From NCBI GenBank assembly GCA_012295275.1, contig CM022672.1, positions 29,962,059 to 30,004,558 on the forward strand: a stretch of 42,500 nucleotides of DNA. Reading direction: 5' to 3'. The notes beneath the pieces are model-generated. The model saw nothing but the letters and a program-made list of their open reading frames with translations. It did not search any database and was not told the DNA's origin. Positions 32,210-41,662 of the stretch are shown one piece after another; the first letter of the stretch is position 1, and each line of letters starts with the position of its first letter. This DNA comes from Chrysomallon squamiferum. Its lineage: Eukaryota; Mollusca; Gastropoda; Neomphalida; Peltospiridae. A program made the translations under genes and the position numbers.

Positions 32210-32536
32210 AAATCAGTCAGTCATTCAAAGAGAGTGTACGTCTTGTTTTCTATATATGAGTGTCGCACGCTATGGTTTGTTTATAGCGTACATTTATTCT
32301 TTTTATGGACTCCTAATCCTGTTTACCATAAATAAATAAAAATGAGTCCAAATCGAAGTTTATTATCATTAAAAATATTTATAATGTGTAAATTAAAAAT
32401 TAAACATAATTTTGGAAGCAGTCGTAGTATCACCAGAAGAACACACACACATACATATGCATACACACACAAATATATGCATCAATATATATACCATCAA
32501 AAACATAGTCACACTGTTCTTTTATCAAATAATGAT
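32210..32536. other. AT-rich unique sequence with CA tracts
   Basis: Broken CA/CATA sequence at 32438-32475. Nothing else recognised. Confidence 0.5.
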
Positions 32537-32549
32537 CATAATAATAATA

Positions 32550-32604
<55 letters not shown>

Positions 32605-32650
32605 TAATAATAATAATAATTAATAAAAAAATAAAAATAAAAATAAACAA
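32537..32650. repeat. (AAT)n array
   Basis: About 27 AAT triplets with single substitutions, then AAATA units. Confidence 0.96.
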
Positions 32651-32850
32651 AGTAACAGACAAACGCCACCCCCTCATCAATGAAATTATTTATTTATTTA
32701 TCTGGAACTTAATTATCGTGAACACTAAAATGTGCCAAATGCTTATTAACAATTTATTTATAAATTTATCAGTAGCTTTACCAAATAATATTAATTGCAT
32801 ACAGGCATACTTCCATACATGCACACATGAAGACACACATACACACACAC

Positions 32851-33300
<450 letters not shown>

Positions 33301-33304
33301 GTTA

Positions 33305-33365
33305 ATGGTTAAGCAGTTGGCCTAATCATCCTAGTTAAACCGGATCGCATCCAGTTATCTGCTGC
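33305..33365 (+). repeat. decayed tRNA-derived (SINE-like) fragment
   Basis: AATGGTTAAGCAGTTGGCC at 33305 resembles the A-box half of the 2.6 kb units. AACCGGATCGCATCC about 35 bp later resembles a mutated B box. Confidence 0.35.
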
Positions 33366-33509
33366 TCATCTGTGCTATTTGTAAATGTACAATTCTTCTG
33401 TCTACATAACTCACTAACATACTAACACAAATATTGTTTTAGGAAGATGTGTTAACTGAAGTTCAAATAAAGTACATTGCAGAAATTAATAAAACACTAT
33501 TAGAGAATA

Positions 33510-33700
33510 TTTATTTATTTATTTATTTATATATTACTACTACTATAACAACAACAAAAACAACAGCAACAACAATAATAATAATAATAATAATAAGAAG
33601 AAGAAATGATAGAGAAATCTGTTTTCTCACTGTTACATTTCAAATAAGTCAGTTTTTAATTAATAAAAACAACAACAAAAAACAACTAAAAAAACGACAA
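33510..33700. repeat. TTTA, ACT/AAC/AAT and AAG trinucleotide tracts
   Basis: Short adjoining blocks, ending in A-rich sequence with AAC units. Confidence 0.85.
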
Positions 33701-33959
33701 CAAGAAAACAAGAGGAAGACTGATATGATGCACTGTACATGTTGTGAATGTGGCTGTCTGTGTATTGCGATAAAAACTCAAAGAGGATTATAAAAGGGTA
33801 AATTAGGCATTAAAGCTTTATTGCTATTACTACTTTTCTTTTTTCTTTTCCTTTCTAAAATCAATTACTTTCTCTTTATAGCATACAGTGCATGCATATG
33901 TTGTTCCTGCTTGTCTGTCTGTCAGTCTGCTGTTACTGTTATGTATTAGCATTAGAATA

Positions 33960-34435
33960 GGATATTGTTTTAGCTACTGGTACTAGAAATAGTCGTAGTA
34001 GTAACAGTAGTGGTTTTAGTTTAGCAGTACCGGTAGTGAGGTAATAGTAATGGTGGAGGTTACGGTATATTAGTAATAGCAGTAGCAATAGTCATAGTAA
34101 CAGTAGCAACAGAAGCAGCATATATTGTAGTAATAGTAATAGATGAGTTATCGTCGAGGTTGTACCAGCAATAGTAGCAGTGATACTGGTAGTGGCAATA
34201 GTAGTTGTATGATTAGTTGCAATAGTAACAGTAGTAATAGTTTAGGTATGGTGGTGGTTGTTGTAGTAGCCCTTGTAGCAGTATTAGCCTAGTAGTGACA
34301 ACAACAGCACCATTATTAGACGTAGGGGCTGTAGCTGTAAGTAGTAATGGTAATAACAACAGTAGTAGTAGCAGTCGTAATAGTAGAAGTAGTAGCAACA
34401 GTAGTAGTAATAGCAACAACAATAGCAGTATGTTA
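33960..34435. repeat. ~475-bp degenerate (AGT/AGC/AAT)n array
   Basis: Almost every triplet is AGT, AGC, AAT, AAC or a one-step variant, with the three-base register largely kept. A very old trinucleotide array. Confidence 0.85.
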
Positions 34436-35290
34436 AATATTTATAATTAGTGTGTATTTGCGTGTTTACAGGTCATCTTTTTACGTGCACTTGTATGTAC
34501 GTAAAATGCAAAAGGCCCACAAACAGATAAACTCGCCCGTGTAATTGTTAACAATGGTTGTTGTAAACTGGCCATGAACACAAACAATAAAGGAGGATTA
34601 CGTAACCACGTTACCAGCTAACAGCGCAGTGTAACCATTCAGAAACAGTCTTTGTTGGTAACTGACGAGTTTATAAACGTCTCTTTTTCACAATCGCCAT
34701 GTAATTTCCGTTTCATTCTTGGCCATCGGGGCTTTCACACAGCCTCGTTTTGAATTCTCCTTCTTTGTTCAGTCTGACGTCATAACATCAATTGACCACG
34801 GTTGACGAAATCACATCTTTGCTAAATAAAAGGAATTACGGCAACACCTAATAAAAAGAAGAACCTGTCTAATGTGATTCGTGCCAGTCGTAAACGCCCT
34901 GAAGAAAGTCGCCCCACTTTTTATCGTCCATGGAGAAATAGGTTTTTCCTTTTGTGTCAGCAAGTCGTTAAAACGCTCCGGTTTATTTTATCCTGATTGA
35001 TCTGTCCTGTCAGATGGTTGGAGGCGTGAACGACAAGCTCAAAGTCTTGTAAAAATTCACAGAACTGGAGGTCAGGCCTTGTTTATGGGTCAAAGGTCAA
35101 ACACGTGTGGGGGATTTCTAACGGTCGTTATTGTGTCCTCGTTACACACCGTGTTTATTTTCCATCAGCTCAAATCAATCGCGTCGTTCTCAGGGTTGAC
35201 TTTTGATTACATCTGAAGCGAAGGTCGGATGGGCGGACTGTTAGATGGATGGACGGATGGATGGATGATGGATAGCTGGATTCTGTTGGT
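34436..35290. other. array-poor unique island, enhancer candidate
   Basis: Longest stretch free of long arrays (a short GGAT run near 35250 is the exception). It holds the perfect 12-bp palindrome ATTGTTAACAAT at 34544-34555 (two back-to-back SOX-type AACAAT sites), CRE-like TGACGTCA near 34774, RUNX-like ACCACGG near 34795 and the FOX-DR1-E-box composite at 35079-35107. No splice-supported coding segment is seen. Confidence 0.4.
35079..35107 (+). promoter_or_regulatory. FOX + DR1 + E-box composite
   Basis: TTGTTTAT (forkhead type) at 35079-35086 abuts GGGTCAAAGGTCA at 35087-35099, an ideal DR1 for HNF4/RXR/PPAR/COUP-type receptors. Two bases later comes CACGTG at 35102-35107. Three consensus sites in 29 bp are unlikely to be random in AT-rich DNA, but function is inferred. 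Confidence 0.5.
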
Positions 35291-35354
35291 TCACTGATAC
35301 TGGTGATACGACTCGTATTGCATTGTAATAACTCGTATACGAAGCAATTGTAAT

Positions 35355-35640
35355 TGTTGTCGTTGTTGTAGCAGCAGCAGCAGAAGCGACAGTAGTATCA
35401 GCGGTGATAATGTTATAATAATATTATAATAATACTTATAATAATAGGTAATAACACCAATAGCACCACCAGTGGTGATAGTAGCAGTAGCAGCAGCAGC
35501 AGTAGTAGTAGTAGTAGCAGCAGCAGCAGCAGCAGTAGAAGCATTAGTAGTAGCAGAAGAAGTATTGAATAACAGCAGTATTGGTAAAACTCTAATATAA
35601 CAAATGACCTTAGCAACGACATTAGTAGTACTAGTAGATA
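35355..35640. repeat. degenerate (AGC/AGT/AAT)n array
   Basis: Same class as 33960-34435. It contains pure AGC blocks and AAT/ATT blocks. Thr/Ala/Leu frames on the minus strand are artefacts. Confidence 0.88.
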
Positions 35641-36060
35641 AAAGCCGCGCCCTATGGGCCCTTACAACTAAGAGTTTAGACTTTAAAAAACACAAATTTC
35701 TAGGAGTAAATAATTTACTGGAATAAATAAAAGCTATAAAATATAATTATCACAATTAATTTGAGACCATTACAAGGCAGCAATTTTTTACCATCCAACA
35801 TTCAGCTATATTCCAATAGTTTTTACAGACGTAGATTTAACATTTACATTCTATTTCAAATTCATTCTTATTCGAACTATAAAATAAAAATAGGCTTTTC
35901 TTTTTCTTATTGTTTTTAATTACTCTTTTATTTACATCTTTGGTCGAAAATAGATTAACTGCTGGAATATTATTATTTTCGTATGATGTAATGTGACGTC
36001 ATTTAATCAAACAGTTCCAGTCATTGTTTCAACCAGTTTCATATTCTCCGCCGTTTAAGA
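35641..36060. other. AT-rich unique sequence with CRE palindrome
   Basis: TGACGTCA at 35994-36001. Nothing else recognised. Confidence 0.45.
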
Positions 36061-36330
36061 CTCTTTTGTGAGAATCTTTTGTGAACACACTGACAAATAA
36101 ACACACTGACAAATAAACACACACATACACACGTACACGCATACACGCATTCACATATACACATACACACGCATGCAAACACATTCGCTTATATATCTAT
36201 ATCACACATTTTCTTTTAACTAATACCATTCTCGTAATTATTTTTATTATTATTTACTAACTTTTTTATTATTTTTCTTTTTCTTCTTCTTCTTCTTATT
36301 CACTCCCCCCCCCCAATTCACATCAGATGT
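36061..36330. repeat. CA-rich, TTC/ATT and C-run low-complexity tract
   Basis: Broken CA/CATA sequence to about 36185, T-rich sequence with TTC units, then about 11 C residues at 36305-36315. Confidence 0.8.
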
Positions 36331-36536
36331 TTTTTGCTCTGATTTATAACCGCGCAGTCCAGGAAAGTAGAAGAAATAAACTCGCATTAGACAAGTGTAT
36401 TCTGGTAAAACAGAGATAAAGCACAATTAATTATCTCCACATCGACTTGAAACAAGTCCGTTACTCGCCTTAATTCATGACGCGTTCTCATAAAGTTCAT
36501 CTGCGCCATATTTAATTTTAGAACTTCTTCACTTAC
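36331..36536 (-). other. presumed intron downstream of the 36.5 kb exon
   Basis: Unique sequence. The minus-strand YY1-like AATATGGCGCAG lies near 36502-36513. No second exon was identified. Confidence 0.4.
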
Positions 36537-36608
36537 CTGGCTTTAATCGCTGATACGACGTCGTCGTTAATGATGTTCTCGGTGAGGATTTTTGGGTCAG
36601 ATGTAGAT
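36537..36608 (-). CDS. internal coding exon of an unidentified protein (partial gene)
   Basis: On the minus strand, CCGTTTTATCTACAG (acceptor) precedes a 72-nt segment, which is followed by AG and the consensus donor GTAAGTG. One frame is open: 1 nt, 23 codons, 2 nt, so it is a phase-2 symmetric exon. It contains DPKILTENIINDDVVSAIK, an evenly mixed, amphipathic, helix-like sequence quite unlike the Leu/Phe/Ser frames of the surroundings. Third positions favour C (ATC, CTC, ACC, AAC, GAC, GTC). The other two frames contain stops or poor composition. I recognise no family with certainty. Upstream exons should lie above 36.6 kb, perhaps outside the window, and downstream ones below 36.5 kb. Neither was identified. 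Confidence 0.55.
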
Positions 36609-36624
36609 CTGTAGATAAAACGGA

Positions 36625-36825
36625 TTTATTTTTATTTATTTTTTTATTTTTGTTTTCTTTTATAATTTATTTCGTGGTGGATTTTAGTTTATTTTTTTAT
36701 GTTTTATTCTTTCATTTTCCTTCCTTTCTTATAATTATATTTCTTTTTATATTTTACATTTCTAATATTCTCTTATTGTTTTTATTGTTTTTTTTTTTTG
36801 TTTTTTTTTTTTTTTTTTTAACATC
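36625..36825. repeat. T-rich low-complexity tract
   Basis: TTTA/TTTC-rich sequence ending in T runs at about 36787-36820. On the minus strand this gives a Lys-rich frame. Confidence 0.88.
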
Positions 36826-37087
36826 ACAAAATACATAAATAAAGATTCGGCTGTATAAATAAAAATGAAAACTTTTCGTGGTTCTAACCAAACAGGGACA
36901 TAATACAGGAAGCTGACAACACGAGTAACAGGAAGCAGGTCTGTACTCGCTCACCTGTTAATTAAAATAGATTACGTTCGTGCTATTTTTTATTAAAGGT
37001 ACTTAAATCTCAGGTGTGTTTTAGATGTCAGTGTGACTTAGTTAACAGTCTTTAGACTTGTATGTAGTGTGATCGATTCCTGCACAC

Positions 37088-37089
<2 letters not shown>
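36826..37089. other. unique sequence, no gene recognised
   Basis: A consensus donor (ACAG then GTGAGC) occurs on the minus strand at 36954-36949, but all three frames before it have stops within 20 nt, so it is not the end of a long coding exon. Confidence 0.5.

Positions 37090-37170
<81 letters not shown>
37090..37170. repeat. (CT)40 microsatellite
   Basis: Uninterrupted CT array. Confidence 0.98.
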
Positions 37171-37172
<2 letters not shown>

Positions 37173-37204
37173 GGAAAGGTATTAATGAGTAAATACGTAA
37201 GTTG

Positions 37205-37320
37205 AGGTTATTGTTATTATTAGAGTTGTTTTTGTTGTTGTTGTTGGTGGTGGTGGTGGTGGAAGTGGTGGTGTGTGTGTGTGTGTGATATATGTGTGTG
37301 TGTGTGTGTGTAATCGTTAA
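37205..37320. repeat. (GTT)n-(GGT)n-(GT)n compound tract
   Basis: GTT and TTA triplets pass into GGT triplets and then GT dinucleotides. Confidence 0.92.
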
Positions 37321-37409
37321 AACATAGATAAATAATTAAAGAATTTTATGTTATTTTATAATATTTTTAAAAAAGGAAAGTATATGTCGGCAAACGCATG
37401 TTGACACAA

Positions 37410-37410
<1 letters not shown>

Positions 37411-37459
<49 letters not shown>

Positions 37460-37650
37460 TTAAAAAAAATTACTGTGTCTATGTTTGCATACATGCACTT
37501 TTTTATATAAATACACTAGCAAATAAACATGTACACAAGCGCGCATATACACACACATAATCGTATATTCAGCCATACATGCAAAAACATATGCGCCTAC
37601 ATATAAATGCACACACACAAACACACACACACGCACACGCACACACACCT
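37411..37650. repeat. (CA)24 and degenerate CA/CATA tract
   Basis: Pure CA at 37411-37458, then broken CATA/CACG-rich sequence to about 37650. Confidence 0.92.
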
Positions 37651-38107
37651 TCCAACCAAAACTACAAAAAAATCAAAAAAAAATCACCTCGAAACCTAAA
37701 TGAAAAAATACAACAACAAACTACACAGAAAGGTTATACGCTTGTCCATTCAGTAACTTGGTTATGTGCCAGAGTAACTGTTAGTATGTGACTGAGAGAA
37801 ACCAGCCAGAGAAAGAACTAACTGAAAAAACAAAACAACTAAAAACAACAGAAGATGCGATAGTTTTACGACCCCTCAGTTAGATCTCGGTTATAATCAC
37901 AAGATTGTGTTTAGAGAAAAGAACTGACTTAAACTACCTCATTAGTTAGCTTTTGGTTAGTCGTTGGTGTAAGTATGCTAAATAAAAAGATAAAAAGAAG
38001 ATAATCTTACAATCATTAAATAGCTGCACGTTAACTGTTAGTGTTAGAGAAAATATGGTGTAGCTTTACAGTTAATATTGAACTTTTGACTAAAGCCTCT
38101 ATCAAGA
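37651..38107. other. AT-rich unique sequence
   Basis: Nothing recognised. Confidence 0.5.
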
Positions 38108-38270
38108 CTTGATCTCTGGACCAAACAGATCTTCACGTCGACGGTAATTTTTTACAGCCATTCAATTAAAGCTTGTTTTGGAATCGCCACCTCTACCGTG
38201 ACGTGATCTCCGTACCTACAGGTCTTCACGCTGGTGACGGTGTTTCCACAGCACCAGCGAGAATATAAAG
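38108..38270. repeat. diverged ~93-bp tandem duplication
   Basis: GATCTCTGGACCAAACAGAT and its continuation CTTCACGTCGACGG at 38111 match GATCTCCGTACCTACAGGTC and CTTCACGCTGGTGACGG at 38204. Confidence 0.55.
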
Positions 38271-38296
38271 ACAACGTGTAATAATTGTTCTCACTT

Positions 38297-38357
38297 TTGC
38301 TGTCGTCATTCTCTTTGCTGTCGTCATTCTCTTTGCTGTCGTCATTCTCTTTGCTGT
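38297..38357. repeat. 18-bp minisatellite, three units
   Basis: Unit TGCTGTCGTCATTCTCTT repeated three times without change and partly a fourth time. Confidence 0.95.
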
Positions 38358-38380
38358 TTGTCGTTATAAATCAGCTTCCG

Positions 38381-38407
38381 ATTGGCCGCAGGCTGGCGGC
38401 CATTTTG
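38381..38407. promoter_or_regulatory. inverted CCAAT plus YY1 motif
   Basis: ATTGG at 38381-38385 and GCCATTTTG at 38399-38407. On the minus strand the latter reads CAAAATGGCCGCC, a YY1-like site whose ATG opens only a 10-codon frame. Similar to the patches at 21.9 and 30.9 kb. Confidence 0.3.
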
Positions 38408-38870
38408 AAAGAAATCCTCGATTGTTTGGCAATAAATCAGAGGGTTACGCTATCGCTGATAGACATGTTTTGTATTTATTCATCTCGTTTGTCCGATAAG
38501 TTCCTAATTGAGCAATAACCGATGGAAAAAGCTGCAACTAATGGCCGCAAATTGATCTAATGTGTCTCTCTCCGCAGTATATTTGCTTAACAAGGGGCCT
38601 GGGTAGGAGTCATTTTGAAGACTGTTATTTCAAGACGGCAAACAGAACGGTTAATGAATAAGGATAAATGGTTACACTGTTACACGATACGGCTACCTGT
38701 GTGATCACAGCCAACTGCACGAGCTATTTCCCCCGCCATTTCGTTAGTCGATGAAGTATAAAAATGAACAAAAAAGATAATACTACTCAAAAATATATTT
38801 TATAAAGTAATAAAAAGAATAAATATATAAGTAAACAGAAATGCTGATACACAGTATGAATAAGATGTAT
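38408..38870. other. unique sequence, no gene recognised
   Basis: CpG-containing to about 38760, then AT-rich. No splice-supported exon. Confidence 0.5.
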
Positions 38871-39115
38871 TTATTATTATCATTATCATGTAATTTTATA
38901 AATTTAATAATAATGATATTATTATTATTATTATTATTATTATCGTCATCATAATTTACTTTACGAAATTTCTTATTTTTATTACTGTATTTAATTTATT
39001 GTTATTTTCTTCTTCTTTCTTTTTTATTTTATTTTATTTTAACTTTCTTCTTCTTCTTCTTCTTCTTTTTTATTTATTTATTTATCTATTTTTTTTTATT
39101 TTTTTTTTTGGAAAT
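38871..39115. repeat. ATT, TTC and T-rich low-complexity tract
   Basis: ATT triplets at 38918-38943, TTC at about 39046-39068, TTTA and T runs after that. Confidence 0.88.
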
Positions 39116-39319
39116 GATATTATATGAATCTGTACGACTGCAACAAATCGGTTTAATAATTTATATGGCTGGTGGCGTGCCGCGTTCAGCTCTGTGTAAT
39201 AATTTACACATATTTTGTTATCTAAGCCGGTAAGGTTGTCAGGCGCAGAGTACAAGTTTCTCACGATTACCACAATTATGACGTATCGTTATTGTGAAAA
39301 ATTACCACACTCTGAGGAC

Positions 39320-39385
39320 ACTGTGGTTAAGCCATCGACTTTAACAGCAGAATATGGTTGGATCGCCTCCGGGTGAAGGCTTCAT
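39320..39385 (+). repeat. decayed tRNA-derived (SINE-like) fragment
   Basis: ACTGTGGTTAAGCCATCGAC at 39320 resembles an A box. GGTTGGATCGCC at 39357 resembles a mutated B box with plausible spacing. Confidence 0.35.
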
Positions 39386-39399
39386 TTTAATATATCGTT

Positions 39400-39700
39400 T
39401 GAGATTCAATATGTATATATATATATAAATTAAAACAAACAACAAAAGGCAAAAAAAAACAGAAACAAAAAAACAACAACATATGCAACAAACAGTTAGT
39501 TATTAGTACGAAATAGAAAATTATTTCATATTAACTTTTAGAAAGAATGTAAAACAGATGCGAAAAGTTTTTTTCTTTTTAGTTTTTTTGGTGATACAGA
39601 GAAATAGGGAATGGCTTCTTAATATGAGAGCGAGCAGGAAATGATCCTACGACATCAGTTACTGTAAATAATAACAATTCGGACAGAAAGGTATTGTTCT
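39400..39700. other. A-rich unique sequence
   Basis: Short TA tract near 39413-39425 and A-rich AAC units. Nothing recognised. Confidence 0.5.
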
Positions 39701-39884
39701 GAAAATGACGTCACGATCTCCATTTTCTCCTTTCACCAGTATGATTTGGAATTACAGTTTTGTTACAGAAGTACTGCAACAGAACTGGATCTGTGATGAC
39801 GGTTGAAACTGTTGCAGTGATACAAGGTGTGTTGTATTATGTTAGCAACAAGACTTTAGTTCGATACCATACTGGCATCACATA

Positions 39885-40200
39885 ATCATGACGTCATTTT
39901 CAAACAAGACATTTCTGTTCATATTGTTATTATTACACTAAGGAGAGGATTGAATTATTTTGATCATCATCATGACGTCATTTTCAAAACAAAACATTTT
40001 TGTTCGTATTGTTATTATTACAATAAGGAGAGGATTGAATTATTTTGATCATCATCATGACGTCATTTTCAAAACAAGACATTTCTATTCGTATTGTTAG
40101 TATTACAATAAGGAGATCACCTGAATTATTTTAATCATGATCATGGCGTCATTTTCAAAACAACATTTCTATTCGTATTGTTATTATTACAATAATTCAT
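39885..40200. repeat. ~85-bp minisatellite with an embedded CRE, four units
   Basis: Four units begin near 39885, 39969, 40054 and 40140, with steps of 84-86 bp. Each contains a CRE: TGACGTCA at 39889, 39973 and 40058, and TGGCGTCA at 40144. Each continues with ATTTTCAAAAC, GTATTGTTATTATTAC and, in three units, AAGGAGAGGATTGAATTATT-type sequence. A further TGACGTCA lies at 39706-39713, outside the array. Confidence 0.9.
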
Positions 40201-40880
40201 TTTGACTGTACCTGCATCATCAAATATTTTCATCACAAATAAATTTACACGTTTATTTACCATTTGTAATTAGAATGTGTCAATTAAAAATATATATGTG
40301 TGTAAAATAAATAAAGAAAAAGAAAGAAAGAAAGAACAATTAAGAAAATATGTGGCATGTAGACCTATAAATAGTATTAAATAAAATAATAAAAATGCTG
40401 AGTTTTAAGGAAAAAAGATTGTCATTTAGGAAGTCGAAAATGTGGATGATAAAGTTAAATATATAATGTTGTTTTGTCGGATTAAGAAACGCAGTCGTAG
40501 CAAGAAAATTCCGTCACTTAGGGAGGGAATCCATTATTTTAAAAGCGTGAATACATCAGTTAATAATCGCGCATTAAAACAACTTAAGCTTCCCTTTATC
40601 TACATTTTGAAAAAAATAACAACACAAAAGCAACAGCACTGTGGCGTCATTGGGGTGACACACATACACACTCTTTATATTTGAAAGAACGTACAGAAAA
40701 TTTATTTTCTTCTCTTTGAGAAATCAGCTTTAAAATACGAGAATAACATGAACTGGATTTAGAGCCCAGAACGGTGCTTTGAAAATTATTGTAGAAATAT
40801 GAATGAGAAACCACTTTAATAATTCCGCTCCGACATAAAACTACAGTGGGATATAAAAACAACAACTGAAACTGTTTTAT
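40201..40880. other. AT-rich unique sequence
   Basis: Short AAAG tract at 40315-40335. Open frames of about 70-80 codons occur on both strands without splice or domain support. Confidence 0.45.
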
Positions 40881-41150
40881 ACGTCTGAGTTATAGACTTG
40901 ACTTTTGACACACTTCAGTGGCACGTGCATTCCGTGGTCTCGCTGCTGAGTTTGATAGAACGTGCTGGAAGTTATGGTTAATCATTCGTGAAACTAGCCA
41001 ATCACAGTGGTCGTTTCATACATCAATAAGACTGTTATCTCGTCCATCATTCACTCGCGTCCTTTTCATATCCGTTTCATTGCGACTGCTGCACGTTGAT
41101 GTTTCATCTTGTTTGACAGACGCGTAGGAACCAGGCTAAAATTTCGAGAA
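40881..41150. other. CpG-containing unique patch with CCAAT and E-box
   Basis: CACGTG within GGCACGTGCA at about 40920-40929 and a forward CCAAT (AGCCAATCACAG) at 40998-41002. The plus strand is open for 69 codons from a non-ATG codon with no domain recognised. Confidence 0.3.
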
Positions 41151-41185
41151 TACAAATAAAGTTAAGGATGCTTTCACACTAATGC
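41151..41185 (-). repeat. reverse-orientation copy of the 26 kb dispersed motif
   Basis: On the minus strand TTAGTGTGAAAGCATCC with TTAAC aligns with the TTAGTGAGAACGCAGCTT core at 26.1-26.6 kb. Confidence 0.4.
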
Positions 41186-41469
41186 AGTTTATGTGACCGA
41201 ACTGTTGCATGATGTATAATGGTTCTGTCAGAACGTCTCTGTCGTAATGATGTATCTTTAGCAACTTTCACTGCAGGAGACTTGTATTACAGAGGTATAT
41301 GCGATGTGCATTACACCCGTTTTAAGTGTGGTTCATACCAGATCACTTTTCATTTTAGCGTGTATTGTAAAAGCGAAACACACTATCAGTCCTGACAGAC
41401 AGACAGACAGACAGACAGACAAAGCGAGATATAGAGGAAAGCAAACTCTTCTTCTTCGTCATCTTCGTT

Positions 41470-41513
<44 letters not shown>

Positions 41514-41635
41514 AGGGTATCAGCTGTTCCTTAAAGTTACACTGTGTGAATGCTGCTTTATGGGTCTTGTTTCTCATTTTTCTTCATTTCATAGCGCGTC
41601 AAGTGTGACGTAACAAGAGGCAAAAGTGAAAAGTG
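41186..41635. repeat. unique sequence enclosing (GACA)n and (ATT)n arrays
   Basis: GACA units at 41396-41420 and about 14 ATT triplets at 41471-41511, within AT-rich unique sequence. No gene recognised. Confidence 0.85.
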
Positions 41636-41637
41636 TA

Positions 41638-41662
41638 AAAAAAAAAAAAAAAAAAAAAAAAA
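41638..41662. repeat. poly(A), about 25 bases
   Basis: Homopolymer A run. No retroposed sequence is recognisable on either side. Confidence 0.9.

Noticed and set aside
34213-35695. Leu/Thr/Ala-rich minus-strand frames
   Set aside because: Translation of AGT/AGC/AAT triplet arrays with no other support.
36949-36954. Consensus CAG/GTGAGC donor on minus strand
   Set aside because: All frames before it have stops within 20 nt, so it cannot close a normal coding exon.
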